Assembly (NCBI GenBank): GCA_009760855.2
Contig: WPIO01000054.1
Coordinates: 1,129,501 to 1,193,500 of the forward strand
Length of the DNA stretch: 64,000 nucleotides
Source of the DNA: Cristatella mucedo
Lineage: Eukaryota > Bryozoa > Phylactolaemata > Cristatellidae
Direction: 5' to 3'
The notes under the pieces were generated by a model. That model saw only the letters and a list, made by a program, of their open reading frames with translations. It did not search any database and had not been told where the DNA came from. The translations under genes and the position numbers were made by a program. Below are positions 41,455-51,522 of this stretch, one piece after another; the first letter of the stretch is position 1, and each line of letters begins with the position of its first letter.

Positions 41455-42158
41455 CACTGCAACCGATGGCTGGCCTACCGGCCTGTGCAATTAGGCGCCT
41501 ACGGCTGGTGCAAAACTCCGCAGCCAGGCTTGCCTGTCGTGAGCGTCGCAGCTGTTACATCCTACCACTTCTCGCCGACCTGCACTGGCCACCAGTCAAG
41601 CAACGGATCGACTTCGAGGTTTTGTCACTCACTTTGAGGTCCCTTCATTCTTCATTCATCCCTTCATTCGATATCTATCGGATCTACTCCCCCACCAGGC
41701 AAAGCATCGTACCACCCGCTTTACGGAATCTAACCGTTTACCAATACCTCGTACGAATCTCAAATCCTTTGGAGACCGTGCATTTAGTTTGTATGCTCCC
41801 AAAGCCTGGAACTCCCTCCCGACCTGGGTCAGAACATCCCCTGACCTGACCACATTTAAAAAGAACTTAAAAACACACCTATTTAGGACAGCATTTAGTG
41901 GGTCCCTGCGATTCTTCCTTCACGTGCTTATGCGTGCTGACACTGTGCATGCTGCCACTAACCACATTTGCATGCTGACCCTGTGCATGTCGCCCCTAAC
42001 CATGTTATTCGTTTTGTTTGTTTGTCAAGCATGATTTTACTCACCATTCAATAGCATTTCCCTTTGCAGCAAATGCAAAGCGCCTAGAGAGAGCGATTGA
42101 ATTCTCTGAGGGCGCTTTATCAAGTGTATTATTAATATTATTATTATTATCATTACAG
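41455..42158 (+). mobile_element. CR1/L2-like LINE, ORF2 C-terminus and complete 3' end
   Basis: Plus strand: GLPACAIRRLRLVQNSAARL, CRERRSCYILPLLADLHWPP, VKQRIDFEVLSLTLRSLHSS, then after a small frame change LKSFGDRAF-type sequence, KAWNSLPTWVRTSPDLTTFK and KNLKTHLFRTAFSGSL. The 3' UTR and an ATT tail follow to 42158. It lies in intron 2 of the LRR gene, antisense to it. Confidence 0.93.
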
Positions 42159-42377
42159 AACCTCTTCAGCTGCCGACGGTGCAGTAGATATTGCTTGGGT
42201 ATCGTCATTTTTAAAGGGCAAGAGCCACGCCTAGAGGTGTAATCTCCCGCTATATATATATATATACGATGCAAAGGTTAAGGTTCAGCAAAGGTCAAGG
42301 TTCAGCGAGCCACCGAGCAGCTTCCGGCGCGCTCCGCGGCCGCCAGTCCGTCCCGCCCGCCCGAGCGAGCGACCAAC

Positions 42378-42740
42378 CTTCTTTGTCACGTTCCTTCCGG
42401 GCACCACAGCCAGGAACGGATACAGGACGCAGTGGTCGATGGCGGCGAGGGCGTTCCTCGTCAGGTTGACGACGACCAGCCGCGGCTTGTTGGCGAGCAG
42501 GGTCGGCGCGAGCGAGCGCAGGTTGGCGTTTCCGGTCACGTGCAGCTCGGCGAGGTTGGGCAGGCAGACGCCCTCGATGCCGAGGCTGTCCAGGTTGGGG
42601 TTGTCGCGCATCTCGAGGAACTCGAGCTGCGTGAAGCCGTCCGTAATGGCGCCCGGCGCCACGCTCTTCAGGAAGCCGTTGTTGCCGATGAATATCGAGC
42701 GCACGCCCTCGAGGCCGCTCAGAGCGCCCGTCTGAATTTC
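42378..42740 (-). CDS. LRR transmembrane protein, exon 2 (leucine-rich repeats)
   Basis: The acceptor is TTCTTGCGACTTTAG with the exon starting GAA at 42740. A second in-frame acceptor nine bases on (TTCAG, exon at 42731) is possible, but the first restores the repeat register (N-x-x-L-x-x-[IV]-x-x-G-A). The donor is AAGAAG|GTTGGT, phase 0. Residues 140-260 hold about four irregular repeats of 24-27 residues: LEGVRSIFIGNNGFLKSV, LEFLEMRDNPNLDSL, LAELHVTGNANLRSL, LVVVNLTRNALAAI. Potential N-glycosylation sites are N-L-T (about 231) and N-V-T (about 256). Repeats of this kind usually form the ligand-binding solenoid outside the cell. Confidence 0.88.
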
Positions 42741-42894
42741 CTAAAGTCGCAAGAAGGCCTATCGCCGCGCGTCGGCACGCTATTTGCCAAACTTTGTATT
42801 TACATTGTTTTATTTGTTTTTTAATTTCGTATTCATTTGTCATGCTATTTTTTCCTTTTACGTTCACATTTCACATCTATTGTATTCATGCCAA

Positions 42895-43000
42895 GTCATG
42901 CCAGGTCGTGCGTTCGAGTCCTGCAGCAGGAAATTCTTCGTTGCCCACCGCGAGCAGCAGCAGCAGCGATAGCCGCCGCCGCCGCTGCTGCTCGCGGTGG
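42895..43000 (+). mobile_element. SINE-like fragment with strong hairpin
   Basis: GGTCGTGCGTTCGAGTCCTG resembles the B-box part of SINE-B, followed by GAAATTCTTCGTTGCCCACC. The perfect 17-bp arms CCACCGCGAGCAGCAGC (42945-42961) and 42984-43000 enclose a 22-nt loop; SINE-B copies carry a shorter CACCGC..GCGGTG stem at the same place. Confidence 0.5.
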
Positions 43001-43069
43001 CGCGATTGAACCGTGGCCTTGCCGTTGGATCGGCTGACCTTTGCTTTTAATAAACCGGGGCGTTGTGGT

Positions 43070-43264
43070 TGCATCACATTTGCATGCTGACCCTGTGCAT
43101 GTCACCCCTAATCACCAAGTTATTCATGTTTATCAAGCATGATGTTAATCACCTTTCAATCGCGCTTCCCTTGCAGCAAATATTTAAAGCGCCTAGAAAG
43201 AGATTGAGCTCTCCGATGGCGCTTTATCAAGTGCATTATTATTATTAATATTATTGCTATTATT
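43070..43264 (+). mobile_element. CR1/L2-like LINE, 3'-end fragment
   Basis: CACATTTGCATGCTGACCCT, the 3' UTR and the tail GCGCCTAGAAAGAGATTGAG ending in ATTATTATTAATATTATT. In intron 1, antisense to the gene. Confidence 0.9.
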
Positions 43265-45202
43265 ATCCGCCCGACGAGGAGCGTCGACCACGCCGCACTC
43301 GGGTCTGTGGAGGCTCTTCAAGCGTCTTCAGGCGTTACCCGAACGGGCCAAACAGGATGCAGTCCGCACTTTTGGCTTGGTACTGCTATCAACCAGCAGC
43401 GGCTCCACTACGACGCACCCAAGTACCCTGGATTACCATAGACACAATATACCGTGTCTGCCGCACTACGACGAACGCACGTACGCGCTCTCTGGAGCAA
43501 CCGCTTATCGCTCTGTTTCCCTAATAAGACTTGCTACTTGTGAATGCGTATTTCCATGTGGTATTTTATCCTGAGAACATAGCAGAGTTTTTTAACATTG
43601 CGTAAATTTTACTTTTCCAGCATTTAAAATGTTTTAAAATTTAATATTTTTTAACGTTAACATTTGATATAATTAAATTGTCTGCCTGCCTGCCTGCCTT
43701 TATGTATTAGCCACCACCATCGATGGTGCCTCGGCCGTGACCTTCTCCATGTCTAGTTTGGCGGTAGACATCCTCGGGTTCGTGGTGAGCCTCGACAATG
43801 AGACGAAAGAAATAATAAGACGTCGATTTCTCACCCTGACCTACTTTCATGGATGCGCGGAACCCCTGGATGTGCAGCCCTAAATGGCTCGTCTTTAATC
43901 GATGGCTGGCTACCTTCATTGAGATCTCGTGCCGCCTATTATGAATTAGGCTGGTTAATCATTCCAGTGTGCGTCAGAAGACTCTGGCGAGACGCTGCGG
44001 CTGAATGCCTGCCATTCAGACAATTGACTCGGGTTTCAGCCAATTTCTTCAAAGCTCAACGATGACAATGCCGAACTTCTCCTGATTGGTTCCCTTGAAC
44101 TTACGGCAGTCTTAAGAAATTGTGTCCTTGAACGTGTGGCCTTGAACATTGGATCTCTCAAACTTAGGGCAGCCGTACGATTCATTGCTCTTCTAATTCG
44201 TGTTGCCCTAGCGGAACCATGTGCGAGTGCTCGGAATTGAGGTTTTCTCTTTAGCGATTGCTTAACGTTTGAAAGTGTCGTTCAGAAAACTACTTGCGCA
44301 GCTATTCGTCACGTTCGATCCCCACTCAAGACTGGGGACTATTTACTGAGGTGGCTGGCTAAAAATCGTACTGGCTCCCTAATTCTGTCTAGACTGGACC
44401 TATTGTTATTATATTATTATTATATTATATTTTATTATATTATATATATATATATATATATATTATTATTATTATATTACTTTTTCAGTATCAGCAGGGC
44501 CATCGAAAAGGTCAAGAAGCCTCTACAGCTAGCAATTAATAATTAATTAATTAATTAATAATATTATTAAGTCTGCGAAGCTGATTTAAAAAATTCAGGT
44601 TATTCGTAAATGTATCTCGCTGGTTCAATGAGTGGCAATTACGTCGGCGGTCGATAATAGAATACAGCGAGCACAATTCCTAGACTAGCCTGCTAGGCGC
44701 GCCATGACTTGGCTCTTGTATACCTAAATGAACCAATGTACCTGATACAGCCGCCTGTAGCCTCAGGTTCTCTATGAAAAATAGGTTGGCTCACTCGTTC
44801 TTTTACTTTTTCTCGTCTGCTGCTACTCGTCGCCCATCTTTACCAACCATCATGCGCTGCATCCGGTGCGTCCTTTCTAGCCGTCCTTCGCTGCTGCTCC
44901 CACATGACTTTCACTCTCTCAGATTCCCTCTTGAATCAGCTGCGCTGAATTCCACTTTCTATTTTTTGTTCGAGTATAGTGGATTCTGTGGACTACGCTG
45001 ATGCACACAGAAAGCCGCCCAGGCTGCCACAGTGCGCCATAGAAAACTCTCTCTAACGTAGCACACTCAGTGTTTAGTCTTTCTGGCTTTGTTAAGCTGC
45101 TGACAGAGGCGAAGGTCAGTCGTGACGACTCTTTGGGACTAACAAGCCGGCAGGTGGTCCTTAATGAGGCAAGCCACGTAGGATTCCGTGGCTTCACGTG
45201 GC

Positions 45203-45272
45203 AGAAAATGTAAAGCACCTTGAAAGAGACTGAATTCTCTGGTGGTGCTTTATCAAATGTGTTAATATTATT
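45203..45272 (+). mobile_element. CR1/L2-like LINE, minimal 3'-end fragment
   Basis: GGCAGAAAATGTAAAGCACC, GAATTCTCTGGTGGTGCTTT and a short AT-rich tail. Confidence 0.7.
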
Positions 45273-45315
45273 TAAAAAAAATAAAATATGCATATAATTC
45301 TAGAGACGAAAAAAT

Positions 45316-45442
45316 CCATAACGCCCCAGGAGAACTTAATCTCTATTCAGGCGCTTCACATATGCCGCGGCGCTCGAGCCGACGACCTCAGCCAGATCAT
45401 GTTCGGGGCGAGCATATTAACCGCTGAACCAAACCAGCTCGG
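45316..45442 (-). mobile_element. SINE-C copy
   Basis: Minus strand: GGTTTGGTTCAGCGGTTAAT A-box region, GTCGGCTCGAGCGCC B-box region, then GTGAAGCGCCTGAATAGAGA and AAGTTCTCCTGGGGCGTTAT. Confidence 0.9.
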
Positions 45443-46140
45443 CGCATGGTAGGATGGGACTTGACATTTTGGGGAGACTTTCTGAAATTGCGAGATCGGT
45501 AAGGATCAAAACCTGAATTTTTGCCACTGACTGGATGCCAGTGACTAACAGCGTCGAGCAGCGTCGATCAGCGGTGTCGAGCCGAACGCCGAAACGCGAA
45601 CTATTGCATTCCAAAAAATAAAGGGGAAGGAAAAACTCTCACAGCTCGCTCGAAGGTATCGGATCGGATCGAAGCCTCCGGAAGCGCTCTGCACTTGACT
45701 TGGCCTGGCATAGCTTAGGAAAAATGGAGCCAATCGCGTTCAGGCAGCACTGGAAGGGTGGCGATCGGGCAATCAGCACCAGCCGGAAGTGTGGCAACAA
45801 CTAGGATCGCGGTCATGCAACGCTACCGAGGTCGGCTCCCGCGAAAAACTAGAACCGGCGAGGCTGACGCCGCCTGAAGCGGCATTTACTTTACTTTCTG
45901 ACTCGCAAAAGTTGGTAAGTTGGATGAGCGTATCCATGGCTAGACAAGTAGACTCTGATAACGATAAAATAATAATAATAAAACGATGATAATGGTAAAA
46001 TATGCATATAGCACGCCAGGAAAACCAATCGCATTTTTCGCCAATTCACTTTAGTCATACTGAAAGAAGTGTGTGTCCATTGTTTACTAATGATGCCTGC
46101 AATTTCAGAACACAACAATACACAAGGGACGATTTACTCT

Positions 46141-46290
46141 AACAGCTGTGAGGAGCAGGTATTTTTCCTGTTTCTTTTTAATGTCGTCAACTCAGGCGAC
46201 GATGTGATGCCAACTGGTAGTAGGTTCCGGGCTTTGGAAGCATAGTAACTGGAAGGTCGGTCTCAAAGGGATTGTTGAAAGCCTAACTAA
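46141..46290 (-). mobile_element. LINE ORF2 C-terminal remnant, diverged
   Basis: Resembles the antisense 'TTTTTAATGT.GTCA' to 'TCTCAAAGG.TTT' stretch found at 3410-3530 and 21430-21545, but strongly decayed. Confidence 0.55.
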
Positions 46291-46429
46291 ATGACCCGAG
46301 TCATGCGAGCGGAAGCGGAAGTGGTTGAATGGATGCCTGGGTGTAATTCAGATGGCTAGGCCACATCACAAGAGAATGGGGGAACTGAAGATGAATGAAA
46401 TAATCTTCATCTAAATTCTAAAACATTTG

Positions 46430-47325
46430 CACTGCGATCATTGAAGAGCCAAATCAGTGCTTGAGCACTTTGCACATGTTGCAACGGAAGCGTGTCAGAT
46501 TGGCAAGTGATAACACACAGCGTCAGAACGCATGACTACACAAAGGACAAGTTACACTGACCCAGAAAATGATGTGAGGAACAGCTGAGTGTGTGGCTTC
46601 TTTTTAAATGTCATCAAGCCAGGGGATTTCATGACTTGTGTAGGGAATGAGTTCCATGCTTCGGGATCACACGAACTGAATGCGTGGTCTCAAAATATTT
46701 TAGGTTGGTTCGGTTTACGGCCTGCCGACTTGACTCAGAAGAGCAGCCGGTACGATACCGAGCCTGATAGGGGAAGTAGTTCGAACACGCAAAAAAGCCG
46801 GTGCAAGGAAACGAAGAGTCCTAAAAGTGGTGACAAAACCTTGAAGTCGATACGCTGCTTGATTGAGAGCCAGTGGCGAGCCGCGATGGCACGATAGATA
46901 AGGCGGTTGCTTTTCATGACCTCGATCTTGAAGTCGTGGGTTTGAATCCTGCGGTGGGGGATTCTGTATCGCCGCTGCAAGCGTGTTGATAGTCGTAAAA
47001 GCTCTTCTGTCGCTATACAAAATGAGTCTTTTAAATCAGCAAGTAGTTTGTTTTAGTGCAGGTCGGAGCAAATTTGTGTAATTTAGAAATGGCTGCGTTC
47101 ACGACAGCAGACGGCAGACTATCTAATGAGTACCAACTGTATCGCGTCTCATTTCGGGTGTTAGGAAGACCTAAATATAGTAAGTTGCAGAAGACTTTTC
47201 GTCGACATGTCATGAATTTAGGATCCAGCTTGGATGTGACGAGACATCTAAACAAGCCCGCATTTTTCATAAATGCAGCATAGCTAAAAGCAGGCAGGCT
47301 TGACTGCGGATTTGATGTAGTAACT
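46430..47325 (-). mobile_element. CR1/L2-like LINE, decayed, carrying a SINE
   Basis: The minus strand runs from the RT-distal part (about 47325, matching GAAATTAGGCAGATTTGACT of the 21-kb copy) through GCAACGGGTTGACTTCAAGG-like sequence to the ORF2 end and a degraded 3' UTR near 46430. It has many frame breaks. It is split by SINE-B at 46876-47043. In intron 1 of the LRR gene, in the same orientation as the gene. Confidence 0.8.
46876..47043 (+). mobile_element. SINE-B copy inserted in a LINE
   Basis: GAGCCGCGATGGCACGATAG..AAGGCGG A-box region, GGGTTTGAATCCT B box at 46938-46950, 3' landmark GCTCTTCTGTCGCTATACAA, end TTTAAATCAGC. The flanking LINE bases (CAGTG left, TTAGTG right) suggest a target duplication of only 4-5 bp. 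Confidence 0.92.
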
Positions 47326-47455
47326 GACTGACGTCATTTTTGGAATGGGACTCCTTCCTCTCTTCTCTCCTGTCTCTCACCATCTTGTCGCGTTCATCCA
47401 GCTCTTCGGCTCGTCTGTGTCACGTGTTTCCCGTCTCTCATTCCGTACCTATCAT

Positions 47456-47557
47456 ACACTCTCTGTCTCTTTCTCTCTCTCCTCTCTCTTTCCCGCCTCT
47501 CTCTCACTCTCACTCTCTCTCCTCTCTCTTTCCCACCTCTCTCTCTCTCTCTCTCTG
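47456..47557. repeat. CT-rich tract
   Basis: Two blocks of CTCTCTCTTTCCC.CCTCTC within CT repeats. Confidence 0.9.
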
Positions 47558-47666
47558 ACATTCGTAATTTCCTCCGCTTCTTTTTCTCGCCGCAGTGAGC
47601 CCGCTTAGCCACATAAAATAATACGGTAGAGTTCGCTGAGGTTGCTGCACAACCGACTCCGCGCCA

Positions 47667-47711
47667 CTCGGTCAGGCTCGGTCAGGCTCGGTCAGGCTCG
47701 GTCAGGCTCGG
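47667..47711. repeat. 10-bp tandem repeat
   Basis: CTCGGTCAGG repeated four and a half times, about 160 bp inside intron 1 from the exon 1 donor. Confidence 0.95.
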
Positions 47712-47870
47712 CCTATATAGGCGCGGAATCGCCCGCTGGCGCCCGGCTAGCGACGCTCCCGCTGTTTCTCCTCCGCCGCCGTTAGACGGCGCACCGCCGC
47801 CGCGAGACCTCGAGCCGGCAGCGAACGCCGGCGGCGGCGGCGAGCCGTCGGCTTGACGCCGGCCTCTTAC

Positions 47871-48287
47871 CGACAGCGACGGATTGGAGGCAATGTCGAG
47901 GCCGAAAACGTTGAGTGCCTTGGTCTCCGTCGCGCTGCCGCTGTCGAAAGCGGTCCGCGCGTTCGCCTGCAGCTTCTGAAGGGCGGTCATGCCTCTGATG
48001 GAAATGACCACTAGATCTCTGCCGTCGCGCGGCAGGTTGGCGCGCACGCCCATTCGCTCGGCGAAGCCCGTCGCCGACAGCGACGCCGTCGGAGCGCCCG
48101 AGCACGTCAGCACCGCGTTCTGGCAATTGCACTTGCCGCACGTTGCTGACCACCCCGCCGCCGGCCCGGGCGCAACGATCGCCGCCACGGCGGCGACGAA
48201 CGCGGCCGCGGCGGCGCCGCGGCGGCGGCGGTCGTCGGGCCGGCGGCTCCTCGCGCTCATGTCAGGCGGGCGTGCCTGCGCCGCCAT
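47871..48287 (-). CDS. LRR transmembrane protein, exon 1 (signal peptide, N-terminal cysteine cap)
   Basis: First exon of the gene that ends at 36218. I chose the ATG at 48285-48287 because of its good context (G at -3, G at +4); a second in-frame ATG nine codons on (48260) is also possible. After a basic stretch (RRRRG), residues 25-44 form an Ala/Val-rich hydrophobic segment that fits a signal peptide, likely cut before WSATC. The CGKCNCQNAVLTC block (Cys 50, 53, 55, 62) has the C-x2-C-x-C-x6-C spacing of LRR N-terminal caps. The first repeat-like units (LVVISIRGMTALQKL, LNVFGLDIASNPSLS) follow. The donor is CTGTCG|GTAAGAGG at 47870, phase 0. The encoded protein probably sits in the plasma membrane as an adhesion or receptor molecule. 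That role is inferred from architecture only. Confidence 0.83.
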
Positions 48288-48900
48288 CGCTCCGCTTCCG
48301 CCGCTGCGCGCTGTCGTCTCGTCGCAGCCGGAGCATTGCCGCCGCAGCGGCGCGGCCGCGGCGACGCGCCCGCGCGCGGCCAGGCAGTCGCGTGGCCGCC
48401 GCGGGCGGAGAGTTGGGCCGCGAGAAGTCGGAGCGGAAGTCTTCTGCCGCGGCCCCTCGTTATCGGCCGGAGGCGAACGACGAATCGATGAGCGGAGAGC
48501 TCGCGAGTGCGAATCTCGAACGAAGACCGAAAATACTGCGGCGGCGGCGGCCGCGGCAGAGGCGCTCGAGCGCGAAGTCCGTCTCACAATGGAGACGCGG
48601 CGCGGCGGCGGAGGCGTTCGAGGCGGGAATCGACCGCTTCGACCGCTACGACGGAAGCGGCCATCTGCACTGGCTCGCCGCCTCCGCGCCGTTCGGCGAA
48701 GTCGCCTCGAGCGCGCGAGAGCGGACGAGGGAGCCGCTCTTAAAGCCGCGCTCGGACGGCGACTTCACTGAACCTTCACTTTCACTGATCCAGCAGCCGC
48801 TCGGCGGCGACCGACAGGCTGCACGTATCCGCTTCGGAGCGCGCTCGATGCGACGCTGGAAGCGCGATAGAGGAAGAGGACGGAAAAGGAGAAGAGAAGA
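48288..48900 (-). promoter_or_regulatory. CpG-dense upstream region of the LRR gene
   Basis: CpG-rich sequence extends about 600 bp upstream of exon 1 and stops near 48900. A promoter is expected here, but I see no clear TATA box or initiator. The minus frame stays open to 48587, so a more upstream start cannot be fully excluded. Confidence 0.4.
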
Positions 48901-49710
48901 ACTCCTTTTAAAAGTAAACGGAAGTGACGCGGCACCGCGCTATTTTTGGCTGCAGCCGACCGACGACGAAAGCGTGGAGGTCGGTGATGTCTCACTCAAC
49001 CTTTGAATATCTGCACGTCTTGTCTGAATTTCTTGTGCGTCGGACGCGGAAAGTGGAGAGTGGAAATTGGACAGTGGGCTCTCGTCTCGGCGGATTCTGA
49101 TCAGAAAGCTGGGAAGAAGGTCTCGAAGTTCGCGCCTAGCGCTGCGGCCGCCACCCCTCGAGAGACACGTCCCTTGGCTTCCGCTGATTGGCTGCCACTT
49201 GAAAGGTCGTAGGTCCTGCCTCTCCTCGTCGGCGGCTAAGGTGGTGGGGCGATGAAGAGAGAGAGAGATTGAGAGAGAGAGAGAGAGATTGAGAGAGAGA
49301 CACGGGAGTTGTGGAGCTAGAGAGTGTAGGGGCTCGCGGGCGCGCGATGGCGGCGCGATGAAGAGCGAAGCTCCCACAAGCGTTGTCGACGACGGCGTGT
49401 ATTATACGATCTAGCAGCCGTCGTGCGTGCTGCTCCGGAGCACGAGGCGTTAGGAGAGCGAAGAGAGTGGATAGCGTGCGTGCAGGCCGACGCACAGGCA
49501 GAAAAGTGAATTGCGCTGCAAGGAACGAGTCACGTGCCGGCAAGGAGCGTTCCCGTTGGGCGGACAGAACGTCGGCTGGGGGGGGCGGAACCACGTGACG
49601 GCGATCACACGCCCACAAGAGAGGGAGAGAGCGAGAGCGGGAAAGGTTTGAGGAAAAGCAGGGTAATGAGAGAGGGAGAGAGAGAAATTAGACGACGATA
49701 GATTGATAGG
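48901..49710. other. intergenic; GA tract
   Basis: A GA-rich tract lies at 49254-49302. Open frames up to 160 codons on the minus strand are Ser/Leu/Arg-rich and unsupported. Confidence 0.45.
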
Positions 49711-49896
49711 TGAGCCGTGATGGCACACTTGGTAAGGCGGTTGCTTTCACGACCTTGGCCCCGAGGTCGTGGGTTCGATTCCTGTGGTGGATGATCCTTT
49801 ATCGCCACCGCAAGCGGTGGTGATGGCCGTACAGGCTCTTCTGTCGCTATACAAAAACGAGGCTGTTCAATCAGCTAGGATTTATTTACTTATTTA
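49711..49896 (+). mobile_element. SINE-B, best-preserved copy
   Basis: tRNA-like head: TGAGCCGTGATGGCACACTT, A-box region 49721-49740, B box GGTTCGATTCC at 49772-49782. Body: the CACCGCAAGCGGTG hairpin, then GGCTCTTCTGTCGCTATACA, then CTGTTCAATCAGCTAGGA and a TTTATTTACTTATTTA tail. It would be transcribed by RNA polymerase III. Unlike SINE-C, its tail does not match the LINE tail seen here, so its partner LINE is probably another family. Confidence 0.93.
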
Positions 49897-50685
49897 GATA
49901 CAAAGGCGTGCCCAAGTGCTAGTCCCGCCTCCGTCATCGGCTGCTACGTCACTCACTATAGCCCAGTCTCTATCTGGGCACTCTACAACTCGAAGCAAAA
50001 GAACTGATGACCAATAGTTGAGCGTTAAGGCATTAAGCTTAGGCAAGCATGAAGGAGCAAAAAAAAGTGAGCCAACCGTGCCGCTGGTTAGTGCGACTCC
50101 TTATTATTAGAATGCACTGAATCGTGATTGGATAAGCATTCAAAGAACGAGAGCGCGAGAGCGGGAGCGAGCGGGACCGGCAGCGGGGGGGGGGCTGATC
50201 TTGAAGTCAAATGTTTCTTGATTTGGAGCCAGCTAATCTATTATAACGGAAGTGTTGTTGTAATGGTTCAGTTTGTGCCTGCGACGATGGACCAGATAAA
50301 GCTGCCACGCGTTGCACCAGTTGCAGACGATTAAGATCACTGGTCGACGGGTGTCCTGAATGAAGGAAATGAAATTAATCTAGTTCCGGTGTCATAAACT
50401 ATCGAACTAGTTTGGCTGTCGTACTTTTGTCTCGGCCTAAAATTGACAATTTCGCTCTGCTGAAAGTAGGCAGCCGCCGGCTGGACAGGTAGTCTGCTCA
50501 TTCAGTGGCATCAATCCGTTTGGCATCAATCGCCTTCAAAGATCTCTTGCGCACTTAACGGAAGCGATTCTACATGCGCCGACGGCGAAGCCTTAGAAGC
50601 TGGGGTTAAACTAGACTTTCCCGTACGACTTAGGTTGGGCTTACCGCCATCAAGCTACATGAAGTTATCCCTGTAGCTTGACCAC
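49897..50685. other. intergenic, no gene seen
   Basis: A poly-G run near 50186; nothing else. Confidence 0.5.
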
Positions 50686-51189
50686 GATTGGACCATCCAA
50701 GTACGCAACCTCGTAGCGCCTTGAAGGCGATTGGACCATCCAAGTATAGCAACCTTGCAGCGCCTTGAAGGCGATTGGACCATCAACACAACTATTTAGG
50801 ACAGCATTTCGTGGGTCCCTGTGATTCGTCCTTCACGTGCTTATGCGTACTGACGCTGTGCATGCTGTCACTAACCACATTTGCATGCTGACCCTGTGCA
50901 TTCCACCCCTAACCATATTATTCATTTTGTTTGTTTTTCAAGCATGATTTTACTTACCATTCAATTGCATTTCCCTTTGCAGCAAATGTAAAGCGCCTAG
51001 AAAGAGATTAAGTTCTCTGAGGGCGCTTTATCAAGTACATTATTATTATTATTATTCAAGTACGGCAACCTTGTAGTGCCTTGAAGGCAATTGGACCATC
51101 CAAGTACGGCAACCTTGTAGCGCCTTGAAGGCGATTGGACCATCCAAGTACGGCAACCTTGTAGCGCCTTGAAGGCGATTGGACCATCG
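50686..51189. repeat. 44-bp minisatellite split by a LINE
   Basis: Units of GATTGGACCATCCAAGTACG..TTGTAGCGCCTTGAAGGC lie at 50686-50784 (two and a part) and 51057-51189 (three). The first half ends GGACCATC and the second begins CAAGTACGG, so removing the LINE between them restores an intact unit. Confidence 0.95.
50785..51056 (+). mobile_element. CR1/L2-like LINE, 272-bp 3' end with exact boundaries
   Basis: Begins AACACAACTATTTAGGACAG (just before the ORF2 stop) and ends with (ATT)6. Both junctions are defined to the base by the host minisatellite; no target-site duplication beyond one or two bases is seen. Confidence 0.95.
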
Positions 51190-51477
51190 AAGAGTGAGTG
51201 CATTCGATAGCTTCGCTGCAAGGAAAGCAAGCGAGACGGATGGATGACAAAGCTGAGAATGATCAAAGAATAGCTGGACCGGAAGATTAGAGGTGTAGAA
51301 ATTAAGGCCAAGATTTCTTTGGCGACGATAGAGGCCAGAGGTAGAGTGTAGATACTCGAATGAGGAGGGCCAACCCCTCAAGGAGGTACACCTTGGCAGA
51401 CGGCCATTTGCGTCTACAGCTTGCATCTATGGACCTGTAATCGAGTACGACCTTGCAGTCTGAGATTGCCAACCACC
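51190..51477. other. short unassigned stretch
   Basis: The minus-strand translation here (LRR-like words such as 'SFEYLHSTSGLYRRQRNLG') might be a very decayed LINE piece; not supportable. Confidence 0.3.
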
Positions 51478-51522
51478 TGTAAAAGTGCCTAGAAAGAGAT
51501 TCGGTTCTCTGAGGGCGCTATG
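51478..51522 (+). mobile_element. LINE/SINE-type tail fragment
   Basis: AAAAGTGCCTAGAAAGAGAT, TCGGTTCTCTGAGGGCGCTA; only about 45 bp, no ATT tail. Confidence 0.6.

Larger units (their letters stand above)
39989..42377 (-). other. intron 2 of the LRR gene (2.39 kb)
   Basis: GTTGGT donor, CGCAG acceptor, phase 0. It holds a SINE-C piece, a LINE 3' end and a 21-bp repeat (ATCACAGCGATTCCCTCTA type) at about 40780-40840. 40230-40470 has tandem-like GCTGCCAGG/GGTGGC blocks. No other exon is evident. Confidence 0.75.
42741..47870 (-). other. intron 1 of the LRR gene (5.1 kb)
   Basis: GTAAGA donor at 47870; acceptor TTTAG at 42741. It is filled with LINE and SINE pieces, AT-rich microsatellites (44403-44475 and 44525-44572), a CT tract and a 10-bp repeat near the donor. 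No additional exon is evident; the plus-strand frame at 43254-43574 has no recognisable feature. Confidence 0.75.

Noticed and set aside
47682-48587. Taking the whole 301-codon minus frame as one exon
   Set aside because: A strong GTAAGAGG donor at 47870 and phase-matched downstream exons show that only 47871-48287 is used; the part below 47870 reads through a 10-bp tandem repeat.
50686-51189. CRISPR-like array
   Set aside because: The 44-bp units are head-to-tail without spacers, and the single unlike segment is a LINE.
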